From Candidatus Krumholzibacteriia bacterium (lineage in GTDB: Bacteria > Krumholzibacteriota > Krumholzibacteriia > LZORAL124-64-63), in the NCBI GenBank assembly GCA_016744705.1, contig JADGDU010000017.1:40601-104600 (forward strand): DNA of 64,000 nt, read 5' to 3'. Below, in pieces: positions 1 to 10,237 of the stretch; within the stretch, counting starts at the first letter, position 1, and every line of letters starts with the position of its first letter. A program made the position numbers and the translations under genes. Under the pieces are notes generated by a model, which was given only the letters and a program-made list of their open reading frames with translations, was not told where the DNA came from and searched no databases.

Positions 1-34
1 AGGGCCGACATTCATTATAAAACTTTGAAATTTC

Positions 35-2230
35 CTACTTTTCCGCAGCTGCCACTTCTGCAAAATCAGCATAACGGGCAAATAAACCCTGAATTTCGGC
101 TAAAAAAGCATGTCTGAGCAATTTCAAATCCGGGTCATCGGCATTGACCCTGACTTTTTCAAAATATTCATCAATGGCCGGCCCCAAACCAGAGAGTAAG
201 GCGAAGACTTTATCATAGTCATGGCCTGATTCAGCCTCATTCAACTCTGCGGCAGCTTTGGCAACCAACTGGCGAAGTTGCTGTTCCACTGGATCGGGCA
301 TCAACTGAAAATTGGCTCCACCGGCCCCACTGCCCCCATTTTTCCAACGCGTCAGACAAGCATCCAGCTCGGAAAAGTCCAGCACACCACCCTTTAAAAT
401 ATTCCTGCATCTCTTAAATCCAGTGGCCAGAAGTTGGAAATCATCCCGGTCACGATAGCGAGTCAGGGCATCCACCCAATCCAATGCATCTGCAGGATCT
501 CTCCACCGAACGGGCATGACCGCGCGCACTACATCAGGATCGCGTTCCTGGTTTTCCATGAAAAATCCAGACAGACGAGTTTTTACAAACTCGCGGATCC
601 CAGCGGACACTTCATCCAGATCCTTGGTGGAGGCATAACCTGCCACCTGATCCAAGGCTTTTTGCAAAGCATGCTCCAAATTGACATGAACTTTTTCGGC
701 CAACAAAATTCGTAGAACAGCCAAAACGTGGCGCCGCAAAGCATAAGGATCTTTGGCTCCGGTGGGTACAAACCCAGCCAACCAACAGCCAGCCACATTG
801 TCCAGACGATCAGCCACCGATAGAATGGCGCTGATCCGGTCCACGGGAAGAGCACTGACAGCAGATCGGGGCAGGTAGTGATTTTCTATGGCCTGGCATA
901 CGTTATCCGGTTCTCCGGCCAAGGCTGCATACCGTGCGCCAATAAAGCCCTCCAGCTTGGTGAACTCTTTGCCATCTTTGATCATTTCACTGACCAGATC
1001 GCTTTTACAAATTTGTGCCGCTCGGTCCAAAGCCGCTTTCTGATCAGACTCACCGGCCATGCCGTTGTTCCATAACCAGTCGCTCAAGCCGGCAATGCGT
1101 TTGGTTTTATCCAGAACACTGCCAAGCCCTTCAAGCCAGGTGACAGTGCCCAGCATGTCGGTTCGTTCTTCAGGTGACTTTTTCTGATCGAACTCCCAAT
1201 AGAATAAGGCGTCGGCCAGGCGGGCATGTAGAACCCGCTCGTTTCCAGCAATGACATTGTCCAAGTGGTCAGGACCACCACAACGCACCGCAGCAAACCG
1301 GGGTTTCAAGCCCTGGCCGTCGGCTCGCACCACAGAAAAGTACTTTTGATGGCTTTTCATGGCTGTGGTCACCACTTCAGCGGGAAGCTCCAGATAATCT
1401 TCACTGAAGGCCCCCAGGAAAGGAGTCGGGTATTCCAGTAGGAAAACCACTTCCGTTAGCAATTCCTCATCTTCCAATATTTTGGCATCGGTATCATATT
1501 GAGCCAAAGTCTCCTGTAACCCCTCACTGATGATGCGGCGGCGTTCCTCATGGTCGGCAACCACACCAGCCTCAAGCAGGAGATCGAAGTATTTATCAGG
1601 TGAAGGCAATTCGATACGGCGGTCACCTGAGAGGGTACGGTGCCCTCGGGTTTCCCGACCAGCCTGGATAAAGCCTACAGCCAAAGGAACCTGTTCATTT
1701 CCCAGCAGGGCCACCAACCATTGCAGAGGACGGGCATATTCCAAATCGTGATTCCCCCACCTCATGGTTTTACGGAAAGGAATCCCCTTTATAATACCTG
1801 GCAGAATCTGGGACAGCACTTCGGCGGCCGGCAATCCGGGTTCTGACTTGCGCACCAGGAGAAACTCTCCGCGCTTATCTTCGCCCCGTCCGCAATCCTC
1901 CAAAGGCAGGCCCACTTTTTTCGAAAATCCCATGGCCGCAGGAGTAGGGTTTCCATCAGCATCAAAAGCCACCTTCACCGGAGGTCCCTTGATTTCCACA
2001 TCCCGATCGGGTTGGCGAGCCGATAATCCATCAACCAACAAGGCCATGCGCCGAGGTGTGGCCACCACACGAAGACTGTCCCAGGTCAGGTAATGAGCGG
2101 CAAATTCCTGGGCCACCGTTTTTTCCAAATGCTTCATGGCATTGGGGATAAAGCGAGCAGGGATTTCTTCACTGCCAATTTCCAACAGGAATGGCAGTTT
2201 GTCATTTGGATTCAAGTTTTCAATGCTCAT
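35..2230 (-). CDS. glyS: Glycyl-tRNA synthetase beta subunit
   Basis: Large subunit of the bacterial alpha2beta2 glycyl-tRNA synthetase, which charges tRNA-Gly in the cytoplasm. The 731-residue length is near the family norm of about 690. The N terminus has the family-typical [13 protein letters not shown] block, and a helical anticodon-binding-like domain fills the C terminus. The ATG at 2228-2230 overlaps the glyQ stop in an ATGA arrangement, so the two subunits are translationally coupled, which fits their equal stoichiometry. It is the last gene of the long minus-strand run. No clear terminator is visible in the remaining 34 bases. Function is firm from sequence and synteny. Confidence 0.97.
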   Translation of the reverse strand: MSIENLNPNDKLPFLLEIGSEEIPARFIPNAMKHLEKTVAQEFAAHYLTWDSLRVVATPRRMALLVDGLSARQPDRDVEIKGPPVKVAFDADGNPTPAAMGFSKKVGLPLEDCGRGEDKRGEFLLVRKSEPGLPAAEVLSQILPGIIKGIPFRKTMRWGNHDLEYARPLQWLVALLGNEQVPLAVGFIQAGRETRGHRTLSGDRRIELPSPDKYFDLLLEAGVVADHEERRRIISEGLQETLAQYDTDAKILEDEELLTEVVFLLEYPTPFLGAFSEDYLELPAEVVTTAMKSHQKYFSVVRADGQGLKPRFAAVRCGGPDHLDNVIAGNERVLHARLADALFYWEFDQKKSPEERTDMLGTVTWLEGLGSVLDKTKRIAGLSDWLWNNGMAGESDQKAALDRAAQICKSDLVSEMIKDGKEFTKLEGFIGARYAALAGEPDNVCQAIENHYLPRSAVSALPVDRISAILSVADRLDNVAGCWLAGFVPTGAKDPYALRRHVLAVLRILLAEKVHVNLEHALQKALDQVAGYASTKDLDEVSAGIREFVKTRLSGFFMENQERDPDVVRAVMPVRWRDPADALDWVDALTRYRDRDDFQLLATGFKRCRNILKGGVLDFSELDACLTRWKNGGSGAGGANFQLMPDPVEQQLRQLVAKAAAELNEAESGHDYDKVFALLSGLGPAIDEYFEKVRVNADDPDLKLLRHAFLAEIQGLFARYADFAEVAAAEK

Positions 2231-3111
2231 TCGCCTTGCTTCTCCTTAAGAAGAGGGAACCCCAGTTCCTCACGGCTTTTGACATAAGATTGGGCAGCCT
2301 GCCGGGACAAATTGCGAACCCGGGCAATATAACCTGTGCGTTCGGTGACGGAGATAGCGCCCCTGGCTTCCAGCAAATTGAAAAGATGGCTGCATTTGAC
2401 AGCAGCGTCATAACCGGGAAAGACCAAACCAGCATCCAGCAGTTGGCGAGCTTCGGTTTCTTTCTCATCAAAATGGCGGCGATACATGTCCACATCAGCA
2501 TGATCAAAATTGAACCCGGAGAATTCAACCTCCGATTGTCCCATCACGTCTTCCCAGGTTAGGCCTCCGCCCCAAATGATATCCTTGAGATGGTCCACCC
2601 CCTGGACAAACATGCACAGACGAAGCAAGCCATAGGTTAGCTCTACGGCCACGGGCTTACAGCGTATGCCCCCCACCTGCTGAAAGTATGTGAACTGAGA
2701 CACTTCCATGCCATCAAGCCATACTTCCCATCCCAAACCGGCGGCCCCCAGAGTGGGACTCTCCCAATCATCTTCCACAAAGCGGACATCATGCTCTTCG
2801 GCCTTGATTCCGATACTGCGCAAAGATTCCAGGTACAATTCCTGACTGTTGGCCGGATTGGGCTTTAAAAGAACCTGATACTGAAAGAATTGCTGCACCC
2901 GGTTGGGGTTTTCCAGATACCGCCCATCTTTGGGCCGCTTGCTGGGCTCCACATAAGCCACATTCCAGGGCTCAGGACCGAGAGAGCGCAGGAAGGTATT
3001 GGGATTGAATGTTCCCGCCCCCACCTCACTGTTGTAGGGTTGCACGATCACACAACCGTAATCGCTCCAAAATTTCTGCAGGTTGGCAATCATCTGCTGG
3101 TATTCCATCAT
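2227..3111 (-). CDS. glyQ: Glycyl-tRNA synthetase alpha subunit
   Basis: Catalytic small subunit that forms glycyl-adenylate and, together with GlyS, glycyl-tRNA. At 294 residues it has the expected family length. Highly conserved family segments are visible, including [19 protein letters not shown] residues at the N terminus, the EVGAGTFNP stretch and [10 protein letters not shown]. It starts just upstream of the recO stop with a GAGGAG ribosome binding site inside the recO end. The order recO-glyQ-glyS is common in bacteria. The start is an ATG-ATG pair, so either codon may be used. Confidence 0.97.
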   Translation of the reverse strand: MMEYQQMIANLQKFWSDYGCVIVQPYNSEVGAGTFNPNTFLRSLGPEPWNVAYVEPSKRPKDGRYLENPNRVQQFFQYQVLLKPNPANSQELYLESLRSIGIKAEEHDVRFVEDDWESPTLGAAGLGWEVWLDGMEVSQFTYFQQVGGIRCKPVAVELTYGLLRLCMFVQGVDHLKDIIWGGGLTWEDVMGQSEVEFSGFNFDHADVDMYRRHFDEKETEARQLLDAGLVFPGYDAAVKCSHLFNLLEARGAISVTERTGYIARVRNLSRQAAQSYVKSREELGFPLLKEKQGE

Positions 3112-3112
3112 A

Positions 3113-3931
3113 TCAGTTAGTCTCCTCAGACCTTTTCACCGGCCGGAGCAAGTCCAGGGCGGTGGGCAATCGATACCCGGGCAGATGAAAGCCCAGAAAT
3201 CGGTGCAAATGGGCTCCCACCTCGCGGCGCAAAGCCCGGTTCATATCTTCCATATTTCTATCCAGAAAAACGCCATCCTGATAGGCGTTAAATTCACTCA
3301 AGGCATGGGTGCTGAGGGGCCGACCTGTACCCTGTCGTCCACAGGAGCTACAAACCATGCCACCTTCGGATTCACTGAACCACATCACATGGTCATTATT
3401 TCCTGGATCGGGTAATTCTCCACAGGAAGAACAACAGGAAATCTCCGGGTCCACACCGTGACGCCGCAGCAATTGCCATTCGAAAGCAAAGAATAGACGC
3501 GCAGGCCCCACTTGGGCTTCGGACGATAACATCCTGATGAAGGCATCGCAAACGGCAAACAACTCTTCTGGAGAGGAACCACCATCGGCCGCCTGCACAG
3601 GCCGGCACCGATCCACCAATTCCAGAGCGGCCAACAAGTAGGCCGAACGCTCAAGACTTAATCCTCCGGTCATGGGGTCCAGATTCACTGAACCTGATCT
3701 TAAATACTGCAATTCACGTTGGGCATTGAGAGAAAAATCCACATTTACCAGTCGTCCCGGCTCCACAAGAGGACGTAAGGTGGAACGAGGCCGTCTGGCT
3801 GCCTTAGCCAGAACGCGAACAAACCCCCGCTCGCTCGTAAGCAGGGAAGCAATGACACTGGTTTCACCACAGGGCCAAATCCTGAGAACCACCGCATCGG
3901 TGCTTATGGTGGGCTGTGGCAGAATCCCCAT
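3113..3931 (-). CDS. recO: DNA repair protein RecO
   Basis: RecO anneals single strands and loads RecA with RecR in the RecFOR gap-repair pathway. The N-terminal OB-fold segment (about residues 9-80, [21 protein letters not shown]) and a four-cysteine zinc site (C167-x2-C170 and C194-x2-C197) are visible. The longest frame begins at 3976, inside mgtE. I prefer the ATG at 3929-3931 (272 residues) because homologues begin just before the OB fold and the gene then follows the mgtE stop without overlap. The ribosome binding site is weak, which suggests coupling to mgtE translation. Confidence 0.92.
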   Translation of the reverse strand: MGILPQPTISTDAVVLRIWPCGETSVIASLLTSERGFVRVLAKAARRPRSTLRPLVEPGRLVNVDFSLNAQRELQYLRSGSVNLDPMTGGLSLERSAYLLAALELVDRCRPVQAADGGSSPEELFAVCDAFIRMLSSEAQVGPARLFFAFEWQLLRRHGVDPEISCCSSCGELPDPGNNDHVMWFSESEGGMVCSSCGRQGTGRPLSTHALSEFNAYQDGVFLDRNMEDMNRALRREVGAHLHRFLGFHLPGYRLPTALDLLRPVKRSEETN

Positions 3932-3935
3932 CAGA

Positions 3936-5381
3936 TCATCCGCCGCCAATTCCCAGCAGGCTGGCTGCCAGTCCAAAATAAATCAATAACCCCACAATGT
4001 CGTTGGCAGTGGTGATAAACGGGCCTGTGGCCACAGCGGGATCAACCCCCACCCGGTGCATCAAGAGGGGAATGCCTGAACCAGCCATGGCCGCAAAAAG
4101 AATGACCGCCAGCATGGCCAATCCCAAAACCAGGGCCACTTGAAGGTCATGGCTAATGATTAAAGCAACCACAAAACTCAGAATGGCAATAGAAACTCCC
4201 GTCAAAAGTGCGGTGCCCAATTCGCGCAATAAATGCCGACCCAAGTGAAAGAAATCCACTTCACCAGTGGCCAACCCTCGCACCACGACACTGGAAGTTT
4301 GGATACCAATATTTCCAGCCATGGCCATGATCATGGGGATATAAAAAGCCAACGCAACTTTGGATTCCAAACTGTGTTCGAAATGACCTAAAACCGCCAC
4401 GGCTCCGATCTGTCCCAAGAGTGCGCCCACCAACCAGGGCAACCGCGAACGGGCCACTCGGAAGGACGATTGCTCGCCAAATTCATGAACACTTACACCG
4501 GCCAGCCGAGAAATATCCTCCGTGGCCTCTTCTTCCATAACATCCAAAATATCATCAGCGGTGATAAGGCCAGCCAATTTTTGTCGATGATTCACCACCG
4601 GCACGTTGATCAAATCATGAATCCGGAAAAAGTTCGCAACCTCTTCCTGATCCAGATCCACAGTCACATAAAGAGGGTCGGCTTCCATGACCGATTCCAC
4701 CAGGGCTGTGGGCGCGGCCAAAAGAAGATGCATCAATGAGAGTTGTCCCTCCAGGCGCCCCTGGCTATCCACCACAAAAACAAAGTGGGTTTCTTCCAGG
4801 TCATCTTCATCCATGCCTCGCAATTGGTCCACGGCATCTCCACAAGAGATGCCACCGTCCAAAGCCAGGTATTCCTTTCCCATGAGACCACCGGCAGTTT
4901 CCGGATCGTACTGGAGCAGTTCGGTGACTTCTTCACGCTCTTCCTGCTCCATGGCGGCCAAAATTTCCTTGGCCTGGTCATCATCCAATTCGCCGATGAC
5001 ATCGGTGGCTTCATCAGAAGGCATTTCTTCAATGATGTCTGCGATAAAATCATTATCCAACAATTGGAACAGGGTTCCCAAACTGCGGTTATCAATTTCG
5101 CTCAAAACTTCAGCCAAAGGATCGGGAGGCAACAGCCGTAAAATTCTTGCCGTATCTTCCACACTTAGGGGGCGTAGAATTTCAGACAAATCTCCAGGGG
5201 AAAGTTCCAATGCCAGCTTGCTGATTTCTTCTTTATCCCCCCCGGCCAGAAGGGTTTCAAATCTTTTTTCAATGGCATGGTGTTCGGCTTCAAGGTTGGA
5301 CGGGTCCAACATTCTCTCTTCGCCATTGTCAATATTATCATCCTGGACGGAGTCCGCATTTTCGGGATTTTGATCATTCAC
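3936..5381 (-). CDS. mgtE: Magnesium transporter MgtE
   Basis: Inner-membrane Mg2+ channel. The protein has an acidic N domain of the MgtE_N type, a CBS pair (ending near the IHDLINVPVVNHRQKLAGLITADDIL region) that senses cytoplasmic Mg2+, and a C-terminal domain of about five membrane helices. I chose a GTG start at 5379-5381. It is preceded by AAAGGA eight bases upstream and overlaps the stop of the previous gene as GTGAATGA. The longer ATG frame from 5423 would overlap that gene by 50 bases. With this start the protein is 481 residues, slightly longer than usual because of an acidic N-terminal extension. Confidence 0.93.
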   Translation of the reverse strand: MNDQNPENADSVQDDNIDNGEERMLDPSNLEAEHHAIEKRFETLLAGGDKEEISKLALELSPGDLSEILRPLSVEDTARILRLLPPDPLAEVLSEIDNRSLGTLFQLLDNDFIADIIEEMPSDEATDVIGELDDDQAKEILAAMEQEEREEVTELLQYDPETAGGLMGKEYLALDGGISCGDAVDQLRGMDEDDLEETHFVFVVDSQGRLEGQLSLMHLLLAAPTALVESVMEADPLYVTVDLDQEEVANFFRIHDLINVPVVNHRQKLAGLITADDILDVMEEEATEDISRLAGVSVHEFGEQSSFRVARSRLPWLVGALLGQIGAVAVLGHFEHSLESKVALAFYIPMIMAMAGNIGIQTSSVVVRGLATGEVDFFHLGRHLLRELGTALLTGVSIAILSFVVALIISHDLQVALVLGLAMLAVILFAAMAGSGIPLLMHRVGVDPAVATGPFITTANDIVGLLIYFGLAASLLGIGGG

Positions 5382-6045
5382 TGTCGGATTCCTTTCCGGG
5401 TTCCAAATCTGCTCGGTAGTCATGAAGTTCTGCTGCCATCATTGCCATGCCACCGGCCTGCTCAGGACTCATTATAGCGCCCCCGGAAACAATCAGCTTG
5501 ATAGCCTCTTCCACTTGCACATCCAGGATACGGACGTCTTCTCGTGGCACCAACAGCAGATACCCGCTGGTGGGATTCGGTGTGGTGGGCAAAAAAACAT
5601 TCACCAGTGGTTCATCAGCCTCGTCACGGGTGACAAACCCGATGCTGTAGATTCCCTCACGGGGGTATTGGAATAGAACAACTTCCTTAAAAGCAGTGCG
5701 CCGGTCCTGCAGAAAGACTTCGGACAATTGCTTTGTAGCCGAGAAAACACTCTTGATCACTGGGATGCGAGCAAAGAATCTTTCCACCAATCTGAAGAAA
5801 GCCATGCCAATCAGGTTGCGAGTGAACATTCCCACAATGATGATGGCCAAAGCGAAAGCCGCAAAGCCGATCAGCGTCAGGACAAACTCGGGATAGGTAT
5901 CACCCAGTCCCGGGACTTTCAGCACCAAGGGCTGAACTCTTTCGCTAACCAGTTTGTAAATGCGCCACAATATCCAGGAAGTGATGGCCAGTGGCGTGAT
6001 GGCCAGTAATCCCGTCAGAAAATGCCGCCGCAGAAAACTTAACAT
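5374..6045 (-). CDS. DUF502 family membrane protein
   Basis: A 223-residue integral membrane protein of the DUF502 family, function unknown. Two hydrophobic stretches are visible: residues about 8-27 (LTGLLAITPLAITSWILW) and about 50-73 (VLTLIGFAAFALAIIIVGMF). A soluble domain follows, with the family-typical pattern of a PREG-like turn and VNVFLPTTPNPTSGYLLLVP. It lies seven bases after the CorC-type gene and its stop overlaps the mgtE GTG, so it is co-transcribed with two metal-ion-related membrane proteins. A role in ion homeostasis is only a contextual guess. Confidence 0.85.
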   Translation of the reverse strand: MLSFLRRHFLTGLLAITPLAITSWILWRIYKLVSERVQPLVLKVPGLGDTYPEFVLTLIGFAAFALAIIIVGMFTRNLIGMAFFRLVERFFARIPVIKSVFSATKQLSEVFLQDRRTAFKEVVLFQYPREGIYSIGFVTRDEADEPLVNVFLPTTPNPTSGYLLLVPREDVRILDVQVEEAIKLIVSGGAIMSPEQAGGMAMMAAELHDYRADLEPGKESDSE

Positions 6046-6052
6046 ATCACCC

Positions 6053-7360
6053 TCACGACTCCTTTTCCCGCGGAAATCCCGGCAAGGGGTCCGGGCCTAC
6101 AAAGAGCACTCGGGTGATGCGTTGGCCAGAGACGCCTTCAATGGTAATCACAAATTGCGACACCCCAACTTCATCTCCTTTGGAGGGCACTTCTCCAGCG
6201 GCCTCATAAATGAGTCCGCCTAGAGTTTCGCTGTTTTCAGCACCCTCGGCTTCGTGTAAATCCACGCCCACGAGCTCTTGCAAATCGTCCAGGGAAAGCT
6301 TGGGGTCCAGGCGCACACTGGTTTCGCTCACCCAGCTGACCAGTTCCTCTTCCTCGTCAAATTCATCCTCAATTTCCCCCACAATTTCTTCAATCACATC
6401 TTCCAGGGTCACCAATCCGGCGGTGCCTCCGTATTCGTCAATCACCACTGCCATGTGAATGCGTTGGCTACGGAATTCATCCAGGACCTCGTCTATTTTT
6501 TTACTCTCAGGAATGAAATAGGCAGGGCGGATCATATCCGCCAACTTCTGTCCCCTCGCATCAAATTTTCCATCCTGCACCAGTTTGAGCAGATCTTTGC
6601 TGTAAAGGATGCCAATGACTTTATCCACGTTGCCCTGGTGAACCGGAATGCGGGAGTGACCACTTTCATTCACCGCGTCCACCATGGTTTCCACCTCGGT
6701 ATCACCGTCCAGAGTGATCATATCAATGCGGGGAATCATGATCTCCCGCACGGCAGTATCATGAAACTCGAAAATGCTTTGAATCATATCCCGCTCGTCT
6801 TCATCCAGGGCGGATTGATCTCCTTCATTGCTGATCAATTCGCGGATTTCACCAGCGGAAAGGTGCTGCTGCATATCACCCGACCAGATCGTATCATCAA
6901 CCCGATCCATCACCGACAAAAGCAAGGCAGCCCATGGCCCAAGCAACCAGGCCAAGGGATAAAGCAAAGTGCCCACAACCCGGGCATAAGTCAGGGCCGC
7001 AGCGGAAGCCAACATGCGAAAGGCCACGCCCCCCAGAGACCAAGCCACCAAGGTTGTTAGCAGAAAAAAGCCCCAGTAAGTTGGGTCCATCACTTGGTGG
7101 CGCAGAACCAGCAGTAACTGCCCCCATACAAATCCACCCAGCAGCGAAAGCATCAAAAAGATGGTTCCGGCTGTTACCTGAAAACGGCGAGGATGATTCA
7201 AATACCGTCCCAGGGCCATGCCCAGGTTTTCCTCTTCCAATAATCCATTGCGATGCAATCCAGAGACACGATAGTGGGCAGCAATGAGCCCACCAACAAT
7301 CATGGCTCCGAACCAGAAGGCTGCCGCCAGAATGACCATCGGTACAGGCAGGGCGTTCAT
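6053..7360 (-). CDS. CNNM/HlyC-CorC family CBS-domain membrane protein
   Basis: A 435-residue protein of the hemolysin C/CorC (CNNM) family, associated with Mg2+/Co2+ efflux or tolerance. Order: an N-terminal DUF21/CNNM membrane domain with four hydrophobic segments (residues about 5-150), a CBS pair (about 195-315, containing REIMIPRIDM and SRIPVHQGNVDKVIGILYSKDL), then a CorC_HlyC C-terminal domain. The EYGGTAGLVTLEDVIEEIVGEI signature is clear. ATG overlaps the ybeY stop (ATGA). It sits next to mgtE and ybeY, a neighbourhood common in bacteria. Transport direction is not deducible. Confidence 0.9.
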   Translation of the reverse strand: MNALPVPMVILAAAFWFGAMIVGGLIAAHYRVSGLHRNGLLEEENLGMALGRYLNHPRRFQVTAGTIFLMLSLLGGFVWGQLLLVLRHQVMDPTYWGFFLLTTLVAWSLGGVAFRMLASAAALTYARVVGTLLYPLAWLLGPWAALLLSVMDRVDDTIWSGDMQQHLSAGEIRELISNEGDQSALDEDERDMIQSIFEFHDTAVREIMIPRIDMITLDGDTEVETMVDAVNESGHSRIPVHQGNVDKVIGILYSKDLLKLVQDGKFDARGQKLADMIRPAYFIPESKKIDEVLDEFRSQRIHMAVVIDEYGGTAGLVTLEDVIEEIVGEIEDEFDEEEELVSWVSETSVRLDPKLSLDDLQELVGVDLHEAEGAENSETLGGLIYEAAGEVPSKGDEVGVSQFVITIEGVSGQRITRVLFVGPDPLPGFPREKES

Positions 7361-7911
7361 CCGTTGGACCTTTCCTCTGGGCGCAAGGGGTGTGGCAGAC
7401 TACAGGATTTCAAATAGTTCTCTTCCAAATCCTTCATCTGCTGAGCCTCTTCTTCTGTTTCATGATCCCAGCCCAGAAGGTGTAAGGCGCCATGGACAAC
7501 CAGCAAAGGAAACTCGTTTTCCAGAGACCATTGGCGCTGGCTGCATCGTTCGGCGACAAAAAAGGGTGCCACAATGATTTCACCAATTTGTTGCTGTTCT
7601 TCCCCGGTGCCCGGAGAGGCCAGCGGGTCCAGCCATAAATCATGACAGGCACCATCAACTCCACCGCTCAAATGGCAGGGACCTGTCCCCTCATTCAAAA
7701 GGTAGGAAAAGGATAAGACATCGGTCACTCCATCTTTGCCCCGATACTGATCATTGAGTTGGGTCATGGACTCATCGTCAATCAGAACCAAATCGAAAGC
7801 CCAATGAGGACGCCCCAAGCCGGCCACCAGTTTTTTGAAAATGGTCAACTGCCGAACCACAAGATCATCACCATCAGGCCTGGCCCGGCGATCCACTAAT
7901 TGCAGTATCAT
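7357..7911 (-). CDS. ybeY: Endoribonuclease YbeY
   Basis: Single-strand-specific metalloendoribonuclease involved in 16S rRNA 3' maturation and ribosome quality control. The zinc-binding signature H140-x3-H144-x5-H150 (HGALHLLGWDH) is complete. At 184 residues it is slightly longer than typical (about 155) because of an insertion near residues 75-105. It overlaps both neighbours by four bases (ATGA). The order phoH, 7TM-HD gene, ybeY, corC matches the well-known ybeY neighbourhood. Confidence 0.95.
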   Translation of the reverse strand: MILQLVDRRARPDGDDLVVRQLTIFKKLVAGLGRPHWAFDLVLIDDESMTQLNDQYRGKDGVTDVLSFSYLLNEGTGPCHLSGGVDGACHDLWLDPLASPGTGEEQQQIGEIIVAPFFVAERCSQRQWSLENEFPLLVVHGALHLLGWDHETEEEAQQMKDLEENYLKSCSLPHPLRPEERSNG

Positions 7912-10193
7912 TGCCTGGCCTTTCGCTCGCCGCGTCTTTCAGGAACTTTTTCCGGGTCACTCTCCCGCTGCCCGGGATACACAATGCGGGAGTGATGAAT
8001 TCCCGTCAGCAGGGGAATGAAAGCTTCCCTGATTTTGGCAAGATCCCTGAGCGTCAGACCCGATTCATCCAATTCTCCACTGAGCATGCGCTTGTCAATA
8101 ACTTGCTTGGTGATTTCCCGGATGCGACTGGGAGTGGGTTTGCCTAAGGACCGGGTGGCAGCCTCCACCGCATCGGCTAACATCAGAATGGCTGTTTCCC
8201 GAGAATGAGGTTTGGGTCCTGGGTAGCGAAAATCGTCAACTTTCACCGGAGCATTGCTATCGCTGCTGAGAGCCTTGTGATAGAAATATTCCATCACCAT
8301 GGTGCCGTGATGTTCGGGAATGAAATCAATCACCGCCTGGGGCAATCGCCACTTGCGCGCCAACTCAATGCCTTCCTTCACATGAGCCCCAATGACCAGA
8401 GCGCTCATGCTGGGACTCAACTCATCATGTTTGTTACTCTCCACACGTTGGTTCTCCACATAATATTCCGGCTTTTCCATTTTGCCGATATCATGAAAGA
8501 GTGCCCCCACTCTGGTAAGCAGAGAGTTGGCTTCAATGGTGCGAGAGGCATGCTCTGAAAGCTGCCCCACCACCTGGCTGTGATGATAAGTGCCCTGGGC
8601 CTCCAAGGCCATGCGTTGCAGAAGGGGATGATTCAGGTCCGAGAGTTCCAGCAAAGTCAGATCACTGCACACTCCCACCATAGGTTCCACCACCGGCAAA
8701 AGAAATAATCCCAAAGCCACCATCAAAACGGGAGAGAATAGAGCCACCAGAAAGGTGCTCTGATTGGGAATGGCCCCGACCGAACCCAATAGAAAAATCA
8801 TCAGCAATGACAAAAAGGTCAGAAGCAGAATGGTCTTATAGAATTGATCCCTTTTGCGGACCCGGCGAACCGAAACCACCGTCACCATTCCCAGCAGGTA
8901 CCAGACAAAAACCTGGCCGGCGGTGAAGCCTGGCAAAATAGCCATCAAGGTGACAGCCAGCAGGGTCACATTATAACCCACCCGGTCGCGAAAAAGAACT
9001 GTGCTCAGGAGAGACAGTAAAATAACTGGCACAGCAAAAGGCCCCAAAGAGGGTTTATCCAGGGCAAAGCTGGCACCCAAAAGGAAGAGGGCCAAAATGA
9101 CTGCAAGAGCAATGGTCGTGCGAGTATTGTTTAAAGACTTGGGAAAATGAATCAACCCAAACCAGACAAAAAGTCCCAATGCCAGGAACAAAAGCAGAAC
9201 CCTGCTGAGGAACCGTGTCACCTGCCCAGTGGGATTGTCCCCTCCACCCCTGGCCAGAATTTCCTTTTCCAGCTCCGCCAGAAAAAGAGCCTGTTGAGGA
9301 GTCACTCGGACGCCTCGATCAATAATTCGTTCGTCTTTCCAGAATTCTCTGGTGTTGGCTATGGTGGCGCGAATTTGGTCCTGCCGGAGTCGCGTTTCTT
9401 CAGGAGAATAAACCAAATTTGGGCTCACAAAATGGCGCATCATGGAAGCAGTTTCTCCCACCAGTGCCGGGTGCATACCAGCTCCGCGCAGCTCTGCCGT
9501 CAGGCGTTCCTGCAAATTGACCTGGGCCACCACCCTGTCCAAAGGCCGCAAGCTTTCACTGCCCTCGGTAGCCACAACCACCCGGTCATATCTTCCAGGA
9601 GGCAACATATCCACCACGCCCCCAGCCAATACCGATCGCCAAACCCGGTCCATACGCACGAGAATGGAATCTTCAGGTGAGGCCCCCAATAGCATCATGG
9701 CATTGTTGCGGTTCAATGTGGGGTACTGCAGAGTGAGAATGCCCACCCGGTCATCCATTGAGTAACGTGAATTAGCCATAGCCGCGGCTACCGATGCAAA
9801 CAACAACCCCAAACGCCCGCTAACATCTTCTCCACCTGACGGAGGCAAAATGCGCAGCACAGGGGGCTCAACCACAACCCGCTGGAGCCGGTTCATCTCT
9901 ACATCCTGAGTCAAAAGAGGTGCCTCGTATGTGAAAGGGGCCCGTATTTCTTCGGAGGCTATTTCTCCTACGGCAGGAAAGTCCAAATTGAGGCGTTGCA
10001 CAGGAGGGAAAAGAATCAAATGCAGGCCCATAACGACCAGACCACAAACGGCTAATAAACCCCAACCTGCTGAGCCTTTGGGAGCACCAACAGTTTTAAG
10101 GATTCTGCCTTCAATACGAGAACGGGACCCGGGGGTCCGGCCAGTTGACTCTCGGGAAAAAACGGTTCTGAGGCGCAACCACAGCTTGGACAT
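7908..10193 (-). CDS. 7TM receptor with intracellular HD hydrolase domain (PgpH-like)
   Basis: A 761-residue membrane protein of the 7TMR-HD family, whose characterised member PgpH hydrolyses cyclic di-AMP. Order: one N-terminal membrane helix near residues 45-62, an extracytoplasmic 7TM-HDED-type domain to about residue 330, seven membrane helices (about 335-515), and a cytoplasmic HD domain with TYHHSQ and FHDIGK at about residues 545-570. Start is ATG with AAGGAAT upstream. The family assignment is firm; c-di-AMP as substrate is inferred from PgpH. A YbbR-domain gene further up the same run also belongs to a family linked to c-di-AMP synthesis (CdaR). Confidence 0.92.
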   Translation of the reverse strand: MSKLWLRLRTVFSRESTGRTPGSRSRIEGRILKTVGAPKGSAGWGLLAVCGLVVMGLHLILFPPVQRLNLDFPAVGEIASEEIRAPFTYEAPLLTQDVEMNRLQRVVVEPPVLRILPPSGGEDVSGRLGLLFASVAAAMANSRYSMDDRVGILTLQYPTLNRNNAMMLLGASPEDSILVRMDRVWRSVLAGGVVDMLPPGRYDRVVVATEGSESLRPLDRVVAQVNLQERLTAELRGAGMHPALVGETASMMRHFVSPNLVYSPEETRLRQDQIRATIANTREFWKDERIIDRGVRVTPQQALFLAELEKEILARGGGDNPTGQVTRFLSRVLLLFLALGLFVWFGLIHFPKSLNNTRTTIALAVILALFLLGASFALDKPSLGPFAVPVILLSLLSTVLFRDRVGYNVTLLAVTLMAILPGFTAGQVFVWYLLGMVTVVSVRRVRKRDQFYKTILLLTFLSLLMIFLLGSVGAIPNQSTFLVALFSPVLMVALGLFLLPVVEPMVGVCSDLTLLELSDLNHPLLQRMALEAQGTYHHSQVVGQLSEHASRTIEANSLLTRVGALFHDIGKMEKPEYYVENQRVESNKHDELSPSMSALVIGAHVKEGIELARKWRLPQAVIDFIPEHHGTMVMEYFYHKALSSDSNAPVKVDDFRYPGPKPHSRETAILMLADAVEAATRSLGKPTPSRIREITKQVIDKRMLSGELDESGLTLRDLAKIREAFIPLLTGIHHSRIVYPGQRESDPEKVPERRGERKARQ

Positions 10194-10237
10194 TGATCAG
10201 ATTCCTTTCCCAACACCCAGGTCCTGGGGACCTGAGG